Positions 8,923 to 17,684 of a stretch of DNA of 26,199 nucleotides are shown here, piece by piece. The number at the start of each line of letters is the position of its first letter. Position 1 is the first letter of the stretch. This DNA comes from JASBSR01 sp963847575 (GTDB lineage Bacteria; Pseudomonadota; Gammaproteobacteria; SZUA-229). Position numbers and translations under genes: made by a program. The stretch is taken from NCBI GenBank assembly GCA_963847575.1, contig CAWKAL010000121.1, positions 1 through 26,199 of the forward strand, given 5' to 3'. Under the pieces are notes generated by a model, which was not told the origin of the DNA, searched no databases, and worked only from the letters and a program-made list of their open reading frames with translations.

Positions 8923-9393
8923 ATGAAACTATCTAACATTTTAATCCCGACCGGTGTTGCCGAACCCGGCATGACTGTGCGCGAAGTGTTTCGTATGTGC
9001 GTGGAAGCAGGTGTGCCAGCGATACCCTATTGTACACAGCCGTGCGCACATCCCGACGGGCTTATCAGTATCGACCGGATCCTGAAGAACACCTGTTTAC
9101 CGGATTACCTGATCGGGCTCGCTGAAGTGCTGGGTAACAGCCTGTCATGCATCGACAATGCCGAGGAGAAGGTGCACGAAATTCTTGGCTTGCCGATAGA
9201 TCCGTTTGTGCTCATGCCAATACGATCGATTACATCTGAAGCGCCAGTACTAAAAGCGGTGGCGATACTACAGAAGTATGAAACCAACTATATGTTTGTG
9301 ATTGATGAGGATGGTTACCGCGGCGTGGTGACGAATGTGGCAATCGTTAAACGCATGCTTGAATTTGATCTCGAGCACCAGCACCAGGCATAA
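8923..9393 (+). CDS. CBS-domain protein
   Basis: 156 residues, cytoplasmic, with no membrane segment. The second half (about residues 95-150) is a clear CBS motif: PIRSITSEAPVLKAVAIL, then NYMFVIDEDGYRGVVTNVAIVKRM. The first half fits a more divergent CBS repeat with a Cys-rich insert (IPYCTQPCAHPDG). CBS pairs bind adenosyl nucleotides and often gate a neighbouring transporter. The start is 9 bases after the permease stop, so the two are probably co-translated and functionally linked (inference). Confidence 0.75.
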   Translation: MKLSNILIPTGVAEPGMTVREVFRMCVEAGVPAIPYCTQPCAHPDGLISIDRILKNTCLPDYLIGLAEVLGNSLSCIDNAEEKVHEILGLPIDPFVLMPIRSITSEAPVLKAVAILQKYETNYMFVIDEDGYRGVVTNVAIVKRMLEFDLEHQHQA

Positions 9394-9395
9394 CA

Positions 9396-9433
9396 GCCGC
9401 CTAACAAAAAAATGAGCGGCAGTTTATATTTTT
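9396..9433. terminator. Weak hairpin between convergent genes
   Basis: GCCGC (9396-9400) pairs with GCGGC (9416-9420) across a 15-base A-rich loop, followed by AGTTTATATTTTTTG. It sits exactly between the CBS gene (+) and the glutaredoxin gene (-), where a terminator is expected. The long loop makes it weak, and the T-run overlaps the end of the minus-strand gene. Confidence 0.3.
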
Positions 9434-10059
9434 TGTGACTTTAAAGTATCCAGAATCTTGTTTTTGTTATAGCCATTAATCCGATGGTAACCAATAAATA
9501 TCAGCGGTGTGCCTGAGCCTTTCAGGGCGTCGAATTTTCGTTTGGCGCCTGCGCTTTTTTTGATATCAAGCTCAATAAAATCCACGCCTTCGGCATTAAA
9601 TAATTCGCGAGCCTTTACGCAGTAACCGCATGTTTGTGTGGAATACATGATCGTCTTTGCTGTGCCGTCAGCATTGAAGTTGTCCTGCATCAGCTTTTTT
9701 TCTTTAGTGCTGAGTACGCCCGGGCCGTAAACGGTTGCAAGCATGCCGGTCAAGTCTGATTCGTAAAAGCCCGTGGTGTGAAGGTTCCCCGAAATTATAA
9801 ACGGATATTGCCTGACGCCAAATTCTTTGGCTGCGTTCATCTGGTCTTCACCTTCGGAAACGTTTATTTCCTCGAAAGCTATTTTTCGGGTTTTAAGGTG
9901 GTGGCTGGCGTCGGTGCACGGTTTACAGCCGTTGATTGTGAATATCAAGGTGCGCGGATTGCCGTTGTCGTCAAACGCGGAAGGGCCATGCATGTAGAAC
10001 TTGCTGTAGAGCTGATAACCGCCACCGGCCAGTAATATGATAATGAGCAGGTTTCTCAT
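9424..10059 (-). CDS. Membrane-anchored tandem glutaredoxin-like protein
   Basis: 211 residues. One hydrophobic segment at about 3-19 (LLIIILLAGGGYQLY) is an uncleaved anchor or signal. Then come two thioredoxin-fold units. The first (about 36-110) has the redox motif CKPC and cis-Pro context VRQYPFII. The second (about 135-211) has CGYC and GTPLIFIGYHRINGY. With the N-terminus inside, both domains would lie in the periplasm, but a cytoplasmic location is not excluded. It starts 67 bases after the rhodanese stop on the same strand. I recognise the domains, not a named gene. Confidence 0.75.
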   Translation of the reverse strand: MRNLLIIILLAGGGYQLYSKFYMHGPSAFDDNGNPRTLIFTINGCKPCTDASHHLKTRKIAFEEINVSEGEDQMNAAKEFGVRQYPFIISGNLHTTGFYESDLTGMLATVYGPGVLSTKEKKLMQDNFNADGTAKTIMYSTQTCGYCVKARELFNAEGVDFIELDIKKSAGAKRKFDALKGSGTPLIFIGYHRINGYNKNKILDTLKSQKI

Positions 10060-10126
10060 GTATGTCTCCCTGGATTGCTTGCAGCGTCCTGCGGGTGCGC
10101 TGCCTCTTCAGGAGTGTAACCTATTA

Positions 10127-10945
10127 TCAGATTTCTACCGGCGTATCAGCACGGTTGCCCCAGTCAGACCAGGAGCCCGGGTAACCTTTTACATTTGTGT
10201 AACCAAGGTGCTTCAGCATTACCCACGAAAATGCCGAGCGGTGATGTGACTGGCAGTAGCAAATAATTTCTTTATCCGGAGTTAAACCGAGTTCATCGAG
10301 TTTTTGCTGTATCTGTTCGTCGGGAAGCAGGCGCATATTTCGATTTTTGTCCATGGCGTCTGTCCATTCGAAAAATTTTGCACCGGGGATGTGGCCGGCT
10401 TTTTCTGCGAGTTTTTTCGCGCCAGAATATTCTGCTGCGGAGCGTGCATCCAGCAGCGCAGTGGCAGAATTGCCCAGGTGTTGCCGGATGTAATCTGTGT
10501 CCACAGTTTCATTGCTGGTGGTGGTAAGCGAATATGCATTGAAAGGACTACTTACCGGCGGTAGTGCGCTGACTTCGTGGGCTTCGTTTATCCAGCTGAT
10601 GATGCCGCCGTTGATGATCGAGGCTTTAGAATGCCCGAACACTTTCAGGGTCCACACCAGCCGCGATGCACAACCGCCGCCTTCATCGTCGTAGGCGATA
10701 ATATGCGTGTTTTCGTCGACACCCAGATTGGACAACAGTCGCGAGAATACCGCTGGATCCGGCAACAGGCCCATGACGGGTTTTTTAGCGCGAACGATGT
10801 GCTGGTAAGGCAGGTAATGCGCTTCAGGAATATGCGCCGAGACATATTGTGCCGCTGAGCACAAGTCGATAATCGCAACATGGTCCTCGTCGCGCAGCTG
10901 TTCGACTTCGTCTGGCTCCAGTATCAGTTTTCTGTGTGGCATCAT
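10127..10945 (-). CDS. Two-domain rhodanese (thiosulfate / 3-mercaptopyruvate sulfurtransferase family)
   Basis: 272 residues, the usual size of tandem rhodaneses. Residues 8-125 form an inactive N-terminal domain (IAYDDEGGGCASRLVW in place of an active loop). Residues 145-268 form the catalytic domain, with LLDARSAAEYSG and the active loop CYCQSHHRSA, where C231 would carry the persulfide. The CQxHHRS loop is typical of the thiosulfate sulfurtransferase side, but substrate choice is not certain. No signal peptide, so cytoplasmic. Its start is 4 bases after the nadB stop, indicating one operon with nadB. Confidence 0.9.
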   Translation of the reverse strand: MMPHRKLILEPDEVEQLRDEDHVAIIDLCSAAQYVSAHIPEAHYLPYQHIVRAKKPVMGLLPDPAVFSRLLSNLGVDENTHIIAYDDEGGGCASRLVWTLKVFGHSKASIINGGIISWINEAHEVSALPPVSSPFNAYSLTTTSNETVDTDYIRQHLGNSATALLDARSAAEYSGAKKLAEKAGHIPGAKFFEWTDAMDKNRNMRLLPDEQIQQKLDELGLTPDKEIICYCQSHHRSAFSWVMLKHLGYTNVKGYPGSWSDWGNRADTPVEI

Positions 10946-10949
10946 GCTC

Positions 10950-12592
10950 TCATTTAATTAGTTTTATTTTTTCTTTGCGGGTCACCTGTTCAGGCGTCAG
11001 CACGGTGTTGACGCCGATACTGTTTTCATCGGCCTGCGGGTAATCAAGCGAGAAATGCAGGCCGCGGCTTTCCTTGCGTTGCATCGCGCAGCGCACGATC
11101 AGTTCGGCGACCAGCGCCAGGTTACGCAGTTCGAGCAGGTCGTTGGTGATGCGGAAGTTACTGTAGTATTCGTTGATTTCGTGCTGCAATAACTGGATGC
11201 GGCGCATCGCGCGTTCCAGTCGTTTGTTGGTGCGTACGATACCGACATAGTCCCACATGAAGCGGCGCAGTTCGTCCCAGTTGTGCGAGACCACGACTTC
11301 TTCATCTGAATCGGTGACCCGGCTTTCATCCCAGGGTTTTATGCGGCTGGTTTCGGTCGAGCTCTCGAGCTGTGAAATAATGTGTTCACTGGCCGCTTCG
11401 GCAAATACCAGGCATTCCAGTAGTGAATTGCTGGCCAGACGGTTGGCGCCATGCAGGCCGGTATGTGCGGTTTCACCGATGGCATACAGGGCTTCGATAT
11501 TGGTCTGGCCATGCAGGTCGGTGACCACGCCGCCACAGGTGTAGTGCGCGGCAGGCACCACCGGGATGGGCTGCTTTGTGATATCGAGCCCCAGCTCCAG
11601 GCAGCGCGCATGGATGGTCGGGAAATGCGAGGCGATAAATGCCGCCGAGCGATGGCTGATATCGAGGTACATGCAGGGCGCACCCAGGCGTTTCATTTCA
11701 TGGTCGATGGCGCGCGCCACGATATCGCGCGGCGCCAGTTCACCGCGCGCATCAAAGTGTTTCATAAAGCGTTCGCCACTGGGCAGCAACAGTTTGCCGC
11801 CTTCACCGCGCACGGCTTCGGAAATCAGAAATGATTTTGCCTCGGGGTGGTACAGACAGGTCGGGTGAAACTGGTTGAATTCCATGTTGCTGACCCGGCA
11901 GCCGGCGCGCCAGGCCATGGCGATACCGTCGCCGGTAGCGGTATCGGGATTGCTGGTATAGAGGTAGACCTTGCTGGCACCGCCGGTGGCCAGCACCACG
12001 ATGCGGGCATTGAAGCTTTCTACATGGCCGGTTTTTTTGTTGAGAACATAGGCGCCGATGCAGCGGTTGTGCTTGAGGCCCTGTTTTTCGCCGGTGATCA
12101 GGTCGACCACGATATGATTTTCAAAGACAGGCGATGGATTTGTGATGCCGGGCATGGTTGACCAGGGTGTCCGACAGTGCCTTGCCGGTGGCATCGGCGG
12201 CGTGAATCACGCGGCGATGACTGTGGCCGCCTTCACGTGTCAGGTGGAGTTCGCGCTGACCGGCCTGGAGAGTCTCGCTGCTGAAGGGAACTCCCAGCTG
12301 TTGCAGCCATCTGAATGTTGTCTGGCGCGTTACGTACGAGCAAATTCGACCGTTTCAGCGCTTGCACAGGCCGGCACCGGCCTTCAGGGTGTCATCGATA
12401 TGTGATTCGAACGAGTCTTCGTGTGCCGAGCACGGCGGAAATACCGCCCTGTGCGTAGTAGGTGCTGCCTTCTTTGAGCGGGCCCTTGGTGATGATGGCG
12501 ACCGAGGCATGATCCGCCAGGCGCAGCGCAAGGCTCAGTCCGGCGGCACCGCCGCCGATAATCAGGACATCATGCTGATGGGCTACTGTCAT
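10950..12592 (-). CDS. nadB: L-aspartate oxidase, with five apparent +1 frameshifts near the N-terminus
   Basis: FAD enzyme making iminoaspartate for quinolinate and NAD synthesis. It starts at the ATG at 12592: MTVAHQHDVLIIGGGAAGL (FAD motif), then YYAQGGISAVLGT. The next family blocks are all present but in changing frames: EDSFESHIDDTLKAGAGLC, VEF, RNAPDNI, WLQQLGVPF, LHLTREGGHSHRRVIHAAD, ALSDTLVNHARHH, then VFENHIVVDL and an unbroken 400 residues (ATGGASKVY, FNQFHPTCLYHP, ARAIDHEMKRLG, PAAHYTCGGV, GLHGANRLASNSLLE). Single extra bases are placed near 12421, 12358-12364, 12335-12341, 12309-12313 and 12129. Removing them gives about 545 residues, normal for NadB. It is divergent from rpoE, as in other Gammaproteobacteria. 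Confidence 0.9.
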
Positions 12593-12678
12593 TCTGTGTG
12601 TGAATCGGGTATGTTTGTCGCGCAATCAAGAGCTATGATTCTACGTCGACTGACGTACGATTGCATGCTCAAATTCAA

Positions 12679-12705
12679 GAACTTATACCATAAGTTGATG
12701 TCACA
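12679..12705 (+). promoter_or_regulatory. Candidate sigma-E-type promoter with overlapping inverted repeat upstream of rpoE
   Basis: GAACTT at 12679-12684 matches the core of the sigma-E -35 (GGAACTT). TCACA at 12701-12705 is a weaker -10 (consensus TCTGA) at 16-base spacing. A perfect 7-base inverted repeat, AACTTAT-ACC-ATAAGTT, covers 12680-12696, overlapping the -35 and spacer. It lies in the 152-base divergent gap between nadB and rpoE, where autoregulation by RpoE is expected. rpoE has an AGGAGG ribosome site at 12729-12734. Confidence 0.35.
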
Positions 12706-12744
12706 CGAAGCAGACAACGGAGCGTCTCAGGAGGACAGGCCTGG

Positions 12745-13354
12745 ATGGGCGAACGCGAAAACGATCAGGCGCTGGTAGAGCGCGTACAACAAGGCGATAA
12801 AAAAGCGTTTGATCTGCTGGTTCTGAAGTATCAGACACGTCTCGCCAAGCTGGTAGCGCGTTTTGTGCGTAATCCAGCCGATGTGCCGGATGTTGTGCAG
12901 GAAACCTTTATCAAGGCGTATCGCGCGCTGGGGAATTTCCGGGGCGATAGCGCGTTCTATACCTGGATTTACCGAATTGCGATAAATACTGCGAAGAACC
13001 ACCTGGTGGCGATGGGGCGCAAGAACCCGTCCAGCAGTATCGATGTACAGGATGCCGAGGATTATGGCGCCAGTGAATGGCTGAAAGAATATGCCACGCC
13101 CGAGCGCGAACTTCTGGCGAATGAGATTCAGGCATACGGTGAACCGCGCAGTTGAGGATTTGCCGCCAGACTTGCGTGAAGCGATTACGCTGCGCGAGAT
13201 GGAAGGCCTGAGTTACGAGGAGATTGCGCAGGTGATGGATTGTCCGATCGGTACCGTACGTTCGCGTATTTTTCGCGCTCGCGAAGCGATTGACGGCAAA
13301 CTGGAACCTTTGCTCGACGCCAGTAGTCATAGCGTCGAGGAAGTGGCAAGTTAG
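12745..13354 (+). CDS. rpoE: RNA polymerase sigma-E factor, one +1 frameshift between sigma2 and sigma4
   Basis: ECF sigma factor for envelope stress. Region 2 is in the first frame: QGDKKAFDLLVLKYQ, then VQETFIKAYRALGNFRG and AFYTWIYRIAINTAKNHLV. Region 4 is one base out: VEDLPPDLREAITLREMEG, then LSYEEIAQVMDCPIGTVRSRIFRAR. The frames join at ANEIQA / TVNRAVE; dropping one base in 13134-13136 (GGCATACGG) gives about 202 residues, normal for RpoE. The shift falls in the interdomain linker. It is followed after 45 bases by rseA. The missing frame is almost certainly a sequence error, since rseA-rseB-rseC and the domains of RpoE are conserved. Confidence 0.92.
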
Positions 13355-13399
13355 GGTTTTCAAATATTTTTAGGCTATATAGTCTACAGAGTAAATGTT

Positions 13400-13975
13400 A
13401 TGAGTGAATATAAACAACAATTATCGGCCTGTCTCGATGGTGAGCTGAGTGATGATGAAATTCGTCGTCTGCAGCCAGACGTTGAGGCAGCCGAATTTTC
13501 AACATCGAGCCGCTATCATCTGATCGGCGCAGCCATGCGCGGTGATCTTGAAGATGCTGACATGGTTGATGTTGGCCACAGTGTGCGAGTCGCGGTTCTG
13601 CAGGAAGAGACCTTCGGCATGAACAAGCTCGTGACAGCTGTAACCTCTCGCCGCCCGGTCGCATACTGGTGGCGTCCAGTCGGCGGCATGGCAATAGCTG
13701 CTTCGGTCGCACTGGTGATGGTGATGGCGGTTACCGATGAGCAGACGCCCGCTAATTCTATAGTCGCGACTAAAACTGAAGCCAGCGCAACATCCCTCGC
13801 GGTGACGCCGGTGCCCGTAGTACAGCCTGTGCTGGCGACGCGACCTGCGAGTGAAAACGCGCGTCCGGTCGCAAACCTCAATACCTACCTGAGTGAGCAT
13901 TCTGAATCGGCGGCACGCGACACCATGCAGGGCAGGCTGCCCTATGCACGTGCAGTTAGTTATGAATCAAAGTAA
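13400..13975 (+). CDS. rseA: Anti-sigma-E factor RseA
   Basis: 191 residues. The N-terminal cytoplasmic domain (1-90) has the RseA pattern LSACLDGELSDDE, then RYHLIGAAMRG, that clamps RpoE. One transmembrane helix lies at about 94-111 (GGMAIAASVALVMVMAV), and residues 112-191 form a periplasmic tail ending in LPYARAVSY. RseA is a membrane protein cut under stress to release sigma-E. The frame is intact and lies between rpoE and rseB, which settles the identity. No strong Shine-Dalgarno is seen before the ATG. Confidence 0.9.
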   Translation: MSEYKQQLSACLDGELSDDEIRRLQPDVEAAEFSTSSRYHLIGAAMRGDLEDADMVDVGHSVRVAVLQEETFGMNKLVTAVTSRRPVAYWWRPVGGMAIAASVALVMVMAVTDEQTPANSIVATKTEASATSLAVTPVPVVQPVLATRPASENARPVANLNTYLSEHSESAARDTMQGRLPYARAVSYESK

Positions 13976-13996
13976 GCGTTTTTGACTGATGCTTTG

Positions 13997-15018
13997 ATGA
14001 TCGCCCAGCTCAAATTTTTGCATTTCTGTATCTTTAAACCGGCCTCGTTAGTGCGTACGCTCGGCTCGCTGCTGGTGCTGCTGTTATATAGCGCCACCAC
14101 GCTCGCCGACCAAGATCTCTCGGCCCTGCTCAGAAAAATGGCTGCTGCCGATGATGCTCTGAATTACCAGGGCATTTTTATTCTGCGTAAATCAGATGAG
14201 CTAATGGCGATGCGGGTCGAGCATGGCGCGGATGAACGCGGTGTGTGGGAAAGCATCGAAGCACTGAATGGCGAAAGCCGCACAATCGTACGCAACAATA
14301 ATAAAGTCTTGTCGATCTACCCCGAGCGCAAGCTGGTGACGGTCAGCGAGGCGCACGGCAAGTCCTCACTGCACCCGAGACTGCCGAAAAATATCGACAA
14401 GCTCAGCCAGTATTACCATATCAAGCAACTCGACAATGATCGCGTAGCCGACCTCGATACAATTGTCATCGATGTTCAGCCCACGGATAATTTTCGTTAC
14501 GGCTATCGCTACTGGATAGACGATAAAACCGGCGTGTTACTCAAATGTAATCTGCTCAATGAAACCGGTGCAGTGATCGAGCAAATGATGTTCACCTCGC
14601 TCGACTACACGGATAATTTGCCCAGCGCAGCGTTTTCAAAACTTTATGATGAAAGCTACACCCTGCTTCAGCTCGATCGTCAGCGAAAATCGGTGGAAAG
14701 CAGCGACTGGACCGTATCGAAGCTGCCCCAGGGGTTTCATGCTGATGCAGAGCATGAGCCGAGAGCATGCCGACAAGGACGTCACTGCACATGGTCTATT
14801 CTGACGGGCTGGCATCAGTGTCCGTGTTCATCGAACAGGATGAAAACGGTTATCACCATCTTGACGGCGCTTCATCCATGGGCGCACTCAATGCCTACGG
14901 AACCCGGGTGGGCGAGCACTATGTCACCGTCATGGGCGAAGTGCCGGCATCCACCGTATTGCAGATTGCCAACAATACGCGGCAGGGCAGAGCCTTGCTG
15001 CAATCCGGCAATGATTGA
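13997..15018 (+). CDS. rseB: Sigma-E regulatory protein RseB (MucB), two +1 frameshifts
   Basis: Periplasmic sensor that binds RseA and shields it from proteolysis. Start taken at ATG 13997 (a TTG at 13982 is also in frame); it gives a long signal peptide with core LGSLLVLLLYSATTLA, then DLSALLRKM, NYQGIFILR, and YPERKLVTV. Homology runs cleanly to KLPQGF, then needs one base removed in 14731-14737 (GGGGTTTC) for FMLMQSMSREHADKDV, and one in 14784-14788 for HMVYSDGLASVSVFIEQ through GALNAYGTRVGEHYVTVMGEVP. The corrected length is about 339 residues. Left uncorrected, the first frame runs on into rseC and makes a false fusion. Confidence 0.9.
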
Positions 15019-15481
15019 AGAATCCGCCCGTGTTGTCGGTATCGAAGGCACGCAGTTAGTGCTCGAAGCCGAAATCAAAACATCCTGCCAGAGCTGTACT
15101 GCCAAAAAAGGTTGCGGCACCGCGTTACTGGCCGAGCATGTCGGGCGCAAGATGACGCGCTTTCATGCGGAAAATTCACTCAATGCCCGCATTGGTGATG
15201 AAGTCATTGTCGGCCTGTCTGAACAGGCGATGCTGAACGGTTCGCTGCTGGTCTATCTTTTTCCCCTGGTGTGCATGATCCTGGCGGCCTTGCTGGCAGA
15301 TGCCCTGCTGGATCCGGCATGGCTGAGTGCGCAGGGCCTGTCAGCTGATCTGCTGACTGCGCTGGCGGCGATGGCCGGCCTGGTGCTCGCCATGCTCGCG
15401 GTGCGCAACAAATTTGCCGGACGCCGCAGTCAGCAACTGCTCACCCCGGTGGTGCTGCGCAAGAAACTGACCCTGAGTTAA
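15011..15481 (+). CDS. rseC: RseC / MucC family positive regulator of sigma-E
   Basis: 156 residues, with its ATG overlapping the rseB stop by 8 bases. N-terminal RseC domain with three cysteines in TSCQSCTAKKGCG (C26, C29, C35), then two transmembrane helices at about 79-100 (LLVYLFPLVCMILAALLADA) and 115-131 (LLTALAAMAGLVLAMLAV). RseC proteins are inner-membrane modulators of sigma-E activity and relate to RsxC-system SoxR reduction; the Cys cluster suggests a redox or Fe-S role. It is last in the rpoE operon and is followed by a terminator. Confidence 0.88.
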   Translation: MIEESARVVGIEGTQLVLEAEIKTSCQSCTAKKGCGTALLAEHVGRKMTRFHAENSLNARIGDEVIVGLSEQAMLNGSLLVYLFPLVCMILAALLADALLDPAWLSAQGLSADLLTALAAMAGLVLAMLAVRNKFAGRRSQQLLTPVVLRKKLTLS

Positions 15482-15546
15482 GCTGATAGCCTGCTGTGGA
15501 TCATGCTAGAATCCACCCCGACGGCGCGCGGACAAGCGCAGCCGAC

Positions 15547-15569
15547 ACCGGCAGATGCCGGTTTTTTTC
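15547..15569 (+). terminator. Intrinsic terminator after rseC
   Basis: ACCGGC (15547-15552), loop AGAT, GCCGGT (15557-15562), then an uninterrupted T-run through 15568. This is a compact G+C hairpin followed by a U-tract, so it should end the rpoE-rseABC transcript before the glutaredoxin-lepA genes. Confidence 0.6.
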
Positions 15570-15611
15570 TGTCTGCGATATAACAGGTTTTCAACATGGG
15601 TAAGCCTCAGC

Positions 15612-15863
15612 ATGGCTGTGCAGTTAACACTCTACACCCGATCCGGCTGCCACCTGTGTGAAGACATGGCCCGGGCACTGGCTGAGCTGGCGCCTGAATG
15701 GTCATTTTCTGTAGCCTCAGTGGCTATCGATGATAACGCCGAACTTGAACAGGCCTATGGCGCGCGCGTCCCGGTACTGATGCTGGCAGACAGTCTTATT
15801 TGTGAATATTTCCTGAACCCACATGCCTTACAACAGGCGCTGAGCGAACACGTCGATGACTGA
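15612..15863 (+). CDS. Small glutaredoxin-family (DUF836-like) protein
   Basis: 83 residues from ATG 15612. Thioredoxin-fold start AVQLTLYTRSGCHLCEDM with a CHLC redox pair (C13, C16), then ARVPVLMLADSLICEYFLN with a cis-Pro before the last strand. This short family is common upstream of lepA in Gammaproteobacteria. Its stop overlaps the first possible lepA ATG by 8 bases, so the two are coupled. The redox partner is unknown. The frame continues upstream to 15555, but that stretch overlaps the terminator and shows no homology. Confidence 0.75.
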   Translation: MAVQLTLYTRSGCHLCEDMARALAELAPEWSFSVASVAIDDNAELEQAYGARVPVLMLADSLICEYFLNPHALQQALSEHVDD

Positions 15864-17678
15864 CACAGCGATGAAATACATTCGCAATTTTTCGATTATT
15901 GCCCATATCGATCATGGCAAGTCGACCCTGGCCGATCGCCTGATACAGACCTGCGAAGGCCTGACCAAGCGTGAAATGCAGGAGCAGGTGCTGGACTCGA
16001 TGGACATCGAGCGCGAGCGCGGTATCACGATCAAGGCGCAAAGTGTCACGCTCAATTATAAAGCCGACGATGGCCATATTTACCAGCTCAATTTTATTGA
16101 TACCCCCGGCCACGTGGATTTTTCCTACGAGGTTTCGCGCTCACTGGCTGCCTGTGAAGGTGCGCTTGCTGGTGGTCGATGCCTCGCAGGGTGTCGAGGC
16201 GCAATCCGTCGCCAATTGTTACACCGCGATCGAACAGGGGCTGGAAGTGATCCCGGTGCTGAACAAAATCGACCTGCCGGCCGCAGACCCCGAGCGCGTG
16301 GTAAACGAAATCGAAGAAATCATCGGCATCGAAGCCAGCGCGGCCTGTCATGTCAGCGCCAAGACCGGCCTCGGGGTGCACGAGCTGATCGAGCAGCTGG
16401 TCACGCTGGTGCCACCGCCACAGGGCGATCGCGACCGCACCGCTGCAGGCACTGATTATCGATTCATGGTTTGATTCCTATGTCGGCGTGATCATCCTGG
16501 TGCGGGTCAAGAACGGTTCGCTCAGGCCAAAGCAGAAAATGCAGGTGATGTCGAGCAAGCGCGCGTTCCAGGTCGACAAGGTGGGTGTGTTCACCCCCAA
16601 GCGCCTCGACACCCCGGAACTCAGTGCGGGCCAGGTGGGTTACATTATCGCCAGCATGAAAGACATCGATTCCGCCAAAGTCGGTGACACCATTACCCTG
16701 GTGGATAATCCTGCTGCTGCTGCGCTGGCCGGTTTCAAGGAAGTACAGCCGCGCGTGTTTGCCGGAATGTTTCCGGTGAATGCAGATGACTATAATGATT
16801 TTCGAGATTCGCTCGACAAGCTGACCCTGAACGATGCTTCGCTGAAATACGAGCCGGAAAATTCATCGGCGCTGGGGCTGGGCTTTCGCATTGGTTTCCT
16901 TGGCATGTTGCACATGGAAATCATCCAGGAACGGCTGGAACGTGAATACGATCTTGACCTGATCACCACGGCCCCGACCGTGGTCTACCAGATCCTGAAC
17001 ACCAAAGACGAAGTGTTCGAGATCCACAACCCGGCGGACATGCCGGAGCCGAATTTTATTGCAGAAATACGCGAGCCGATCATCAACACCAATATCCTGG
17101 TGCCGCAGGAATACCTTGGCAATGTGATTGCCCTGTGTATCGAAAAACGCGGTGTACAGAAAAATATGCAATACATGGGCAGCCAGGTGTCGTTGAATTA
17201 CGAGCTGCCGCTGAGTGAAGTTGTGCTGGATTTTTTTGATCGTCTAAAATCAGTTAGCAGAGGGTATGCCTCGTTTGATTATGAGTTTGCGCGCTTTCAG
17301 GCCGCCGACCTGGTGAAAGTGGATATTCTCATCAATAATGAACGCGTCGACGCACTGTCGATCATCACGCACCGTGAGTTCAGCACGCGTCGAGGCCGTG
17401 AAGTGGCGGAAAAAATGCGTGAGCTGATACCGCGCCAGATGTTCGATGTTGCGATCCAGGCGGCGATCGGGCGCACTATCATCGCGCGCACAAATGTGAA
17501 GGCATTGCGTAAAAATGTCACTGCCAAGTGTTATGGCGGCGATGCCAGCCGCAAGCGCAAGTTGCTCGAAAAGCAGAAAAAAGGCAAAAAACGCATGAAA
17601 CAGTTTGGTAAGGTGGAAATCCCGCAGGAAGCCTTCCTCGCGGTACTCAAAGTTGACGGTGGCAATAGCAAGGGCTAA
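15856..17678 (+). CDS. lepA: Elongation factor 4 (LepA GTPase), two +1 frameshifts
   Basis: Ribosome-associated translational GTPase. G1 AHIDHGKST, G3 DTPGH, G4 NKID and the switch ERERGITIKAQS are visible. The first frame ends its homology at ACEGAL; removing one T at 16166-16167 (GCGCTTGCTGG) continues into LLVVDASQGVEAQSVANCY. The second needs one base out at 16435-16436 to give GDRDAPLQALIIDSWFDSY. After that there is an unbroken 390 residues including GMLHMEIIQERLEREYD and a C-terminal Lys-rich YGGDASRKRKLLEKQKKGKKRMK. The corrected length is about 601 residues from ATG 15871 (606 from 15856), matching LepA. lepB follows 6 bases later. Confidence 0.94.
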
Positions 17679-17684
17679 ACAGAC

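Noticed and set aside
13982..15481. A single 499-codon RseB-RseC fusion
   Set aside because: The join arises from two frame changes in rseB. The middle has no homology, while proper RseB C-terminal sequence exists in another frame and rseC has its own start.
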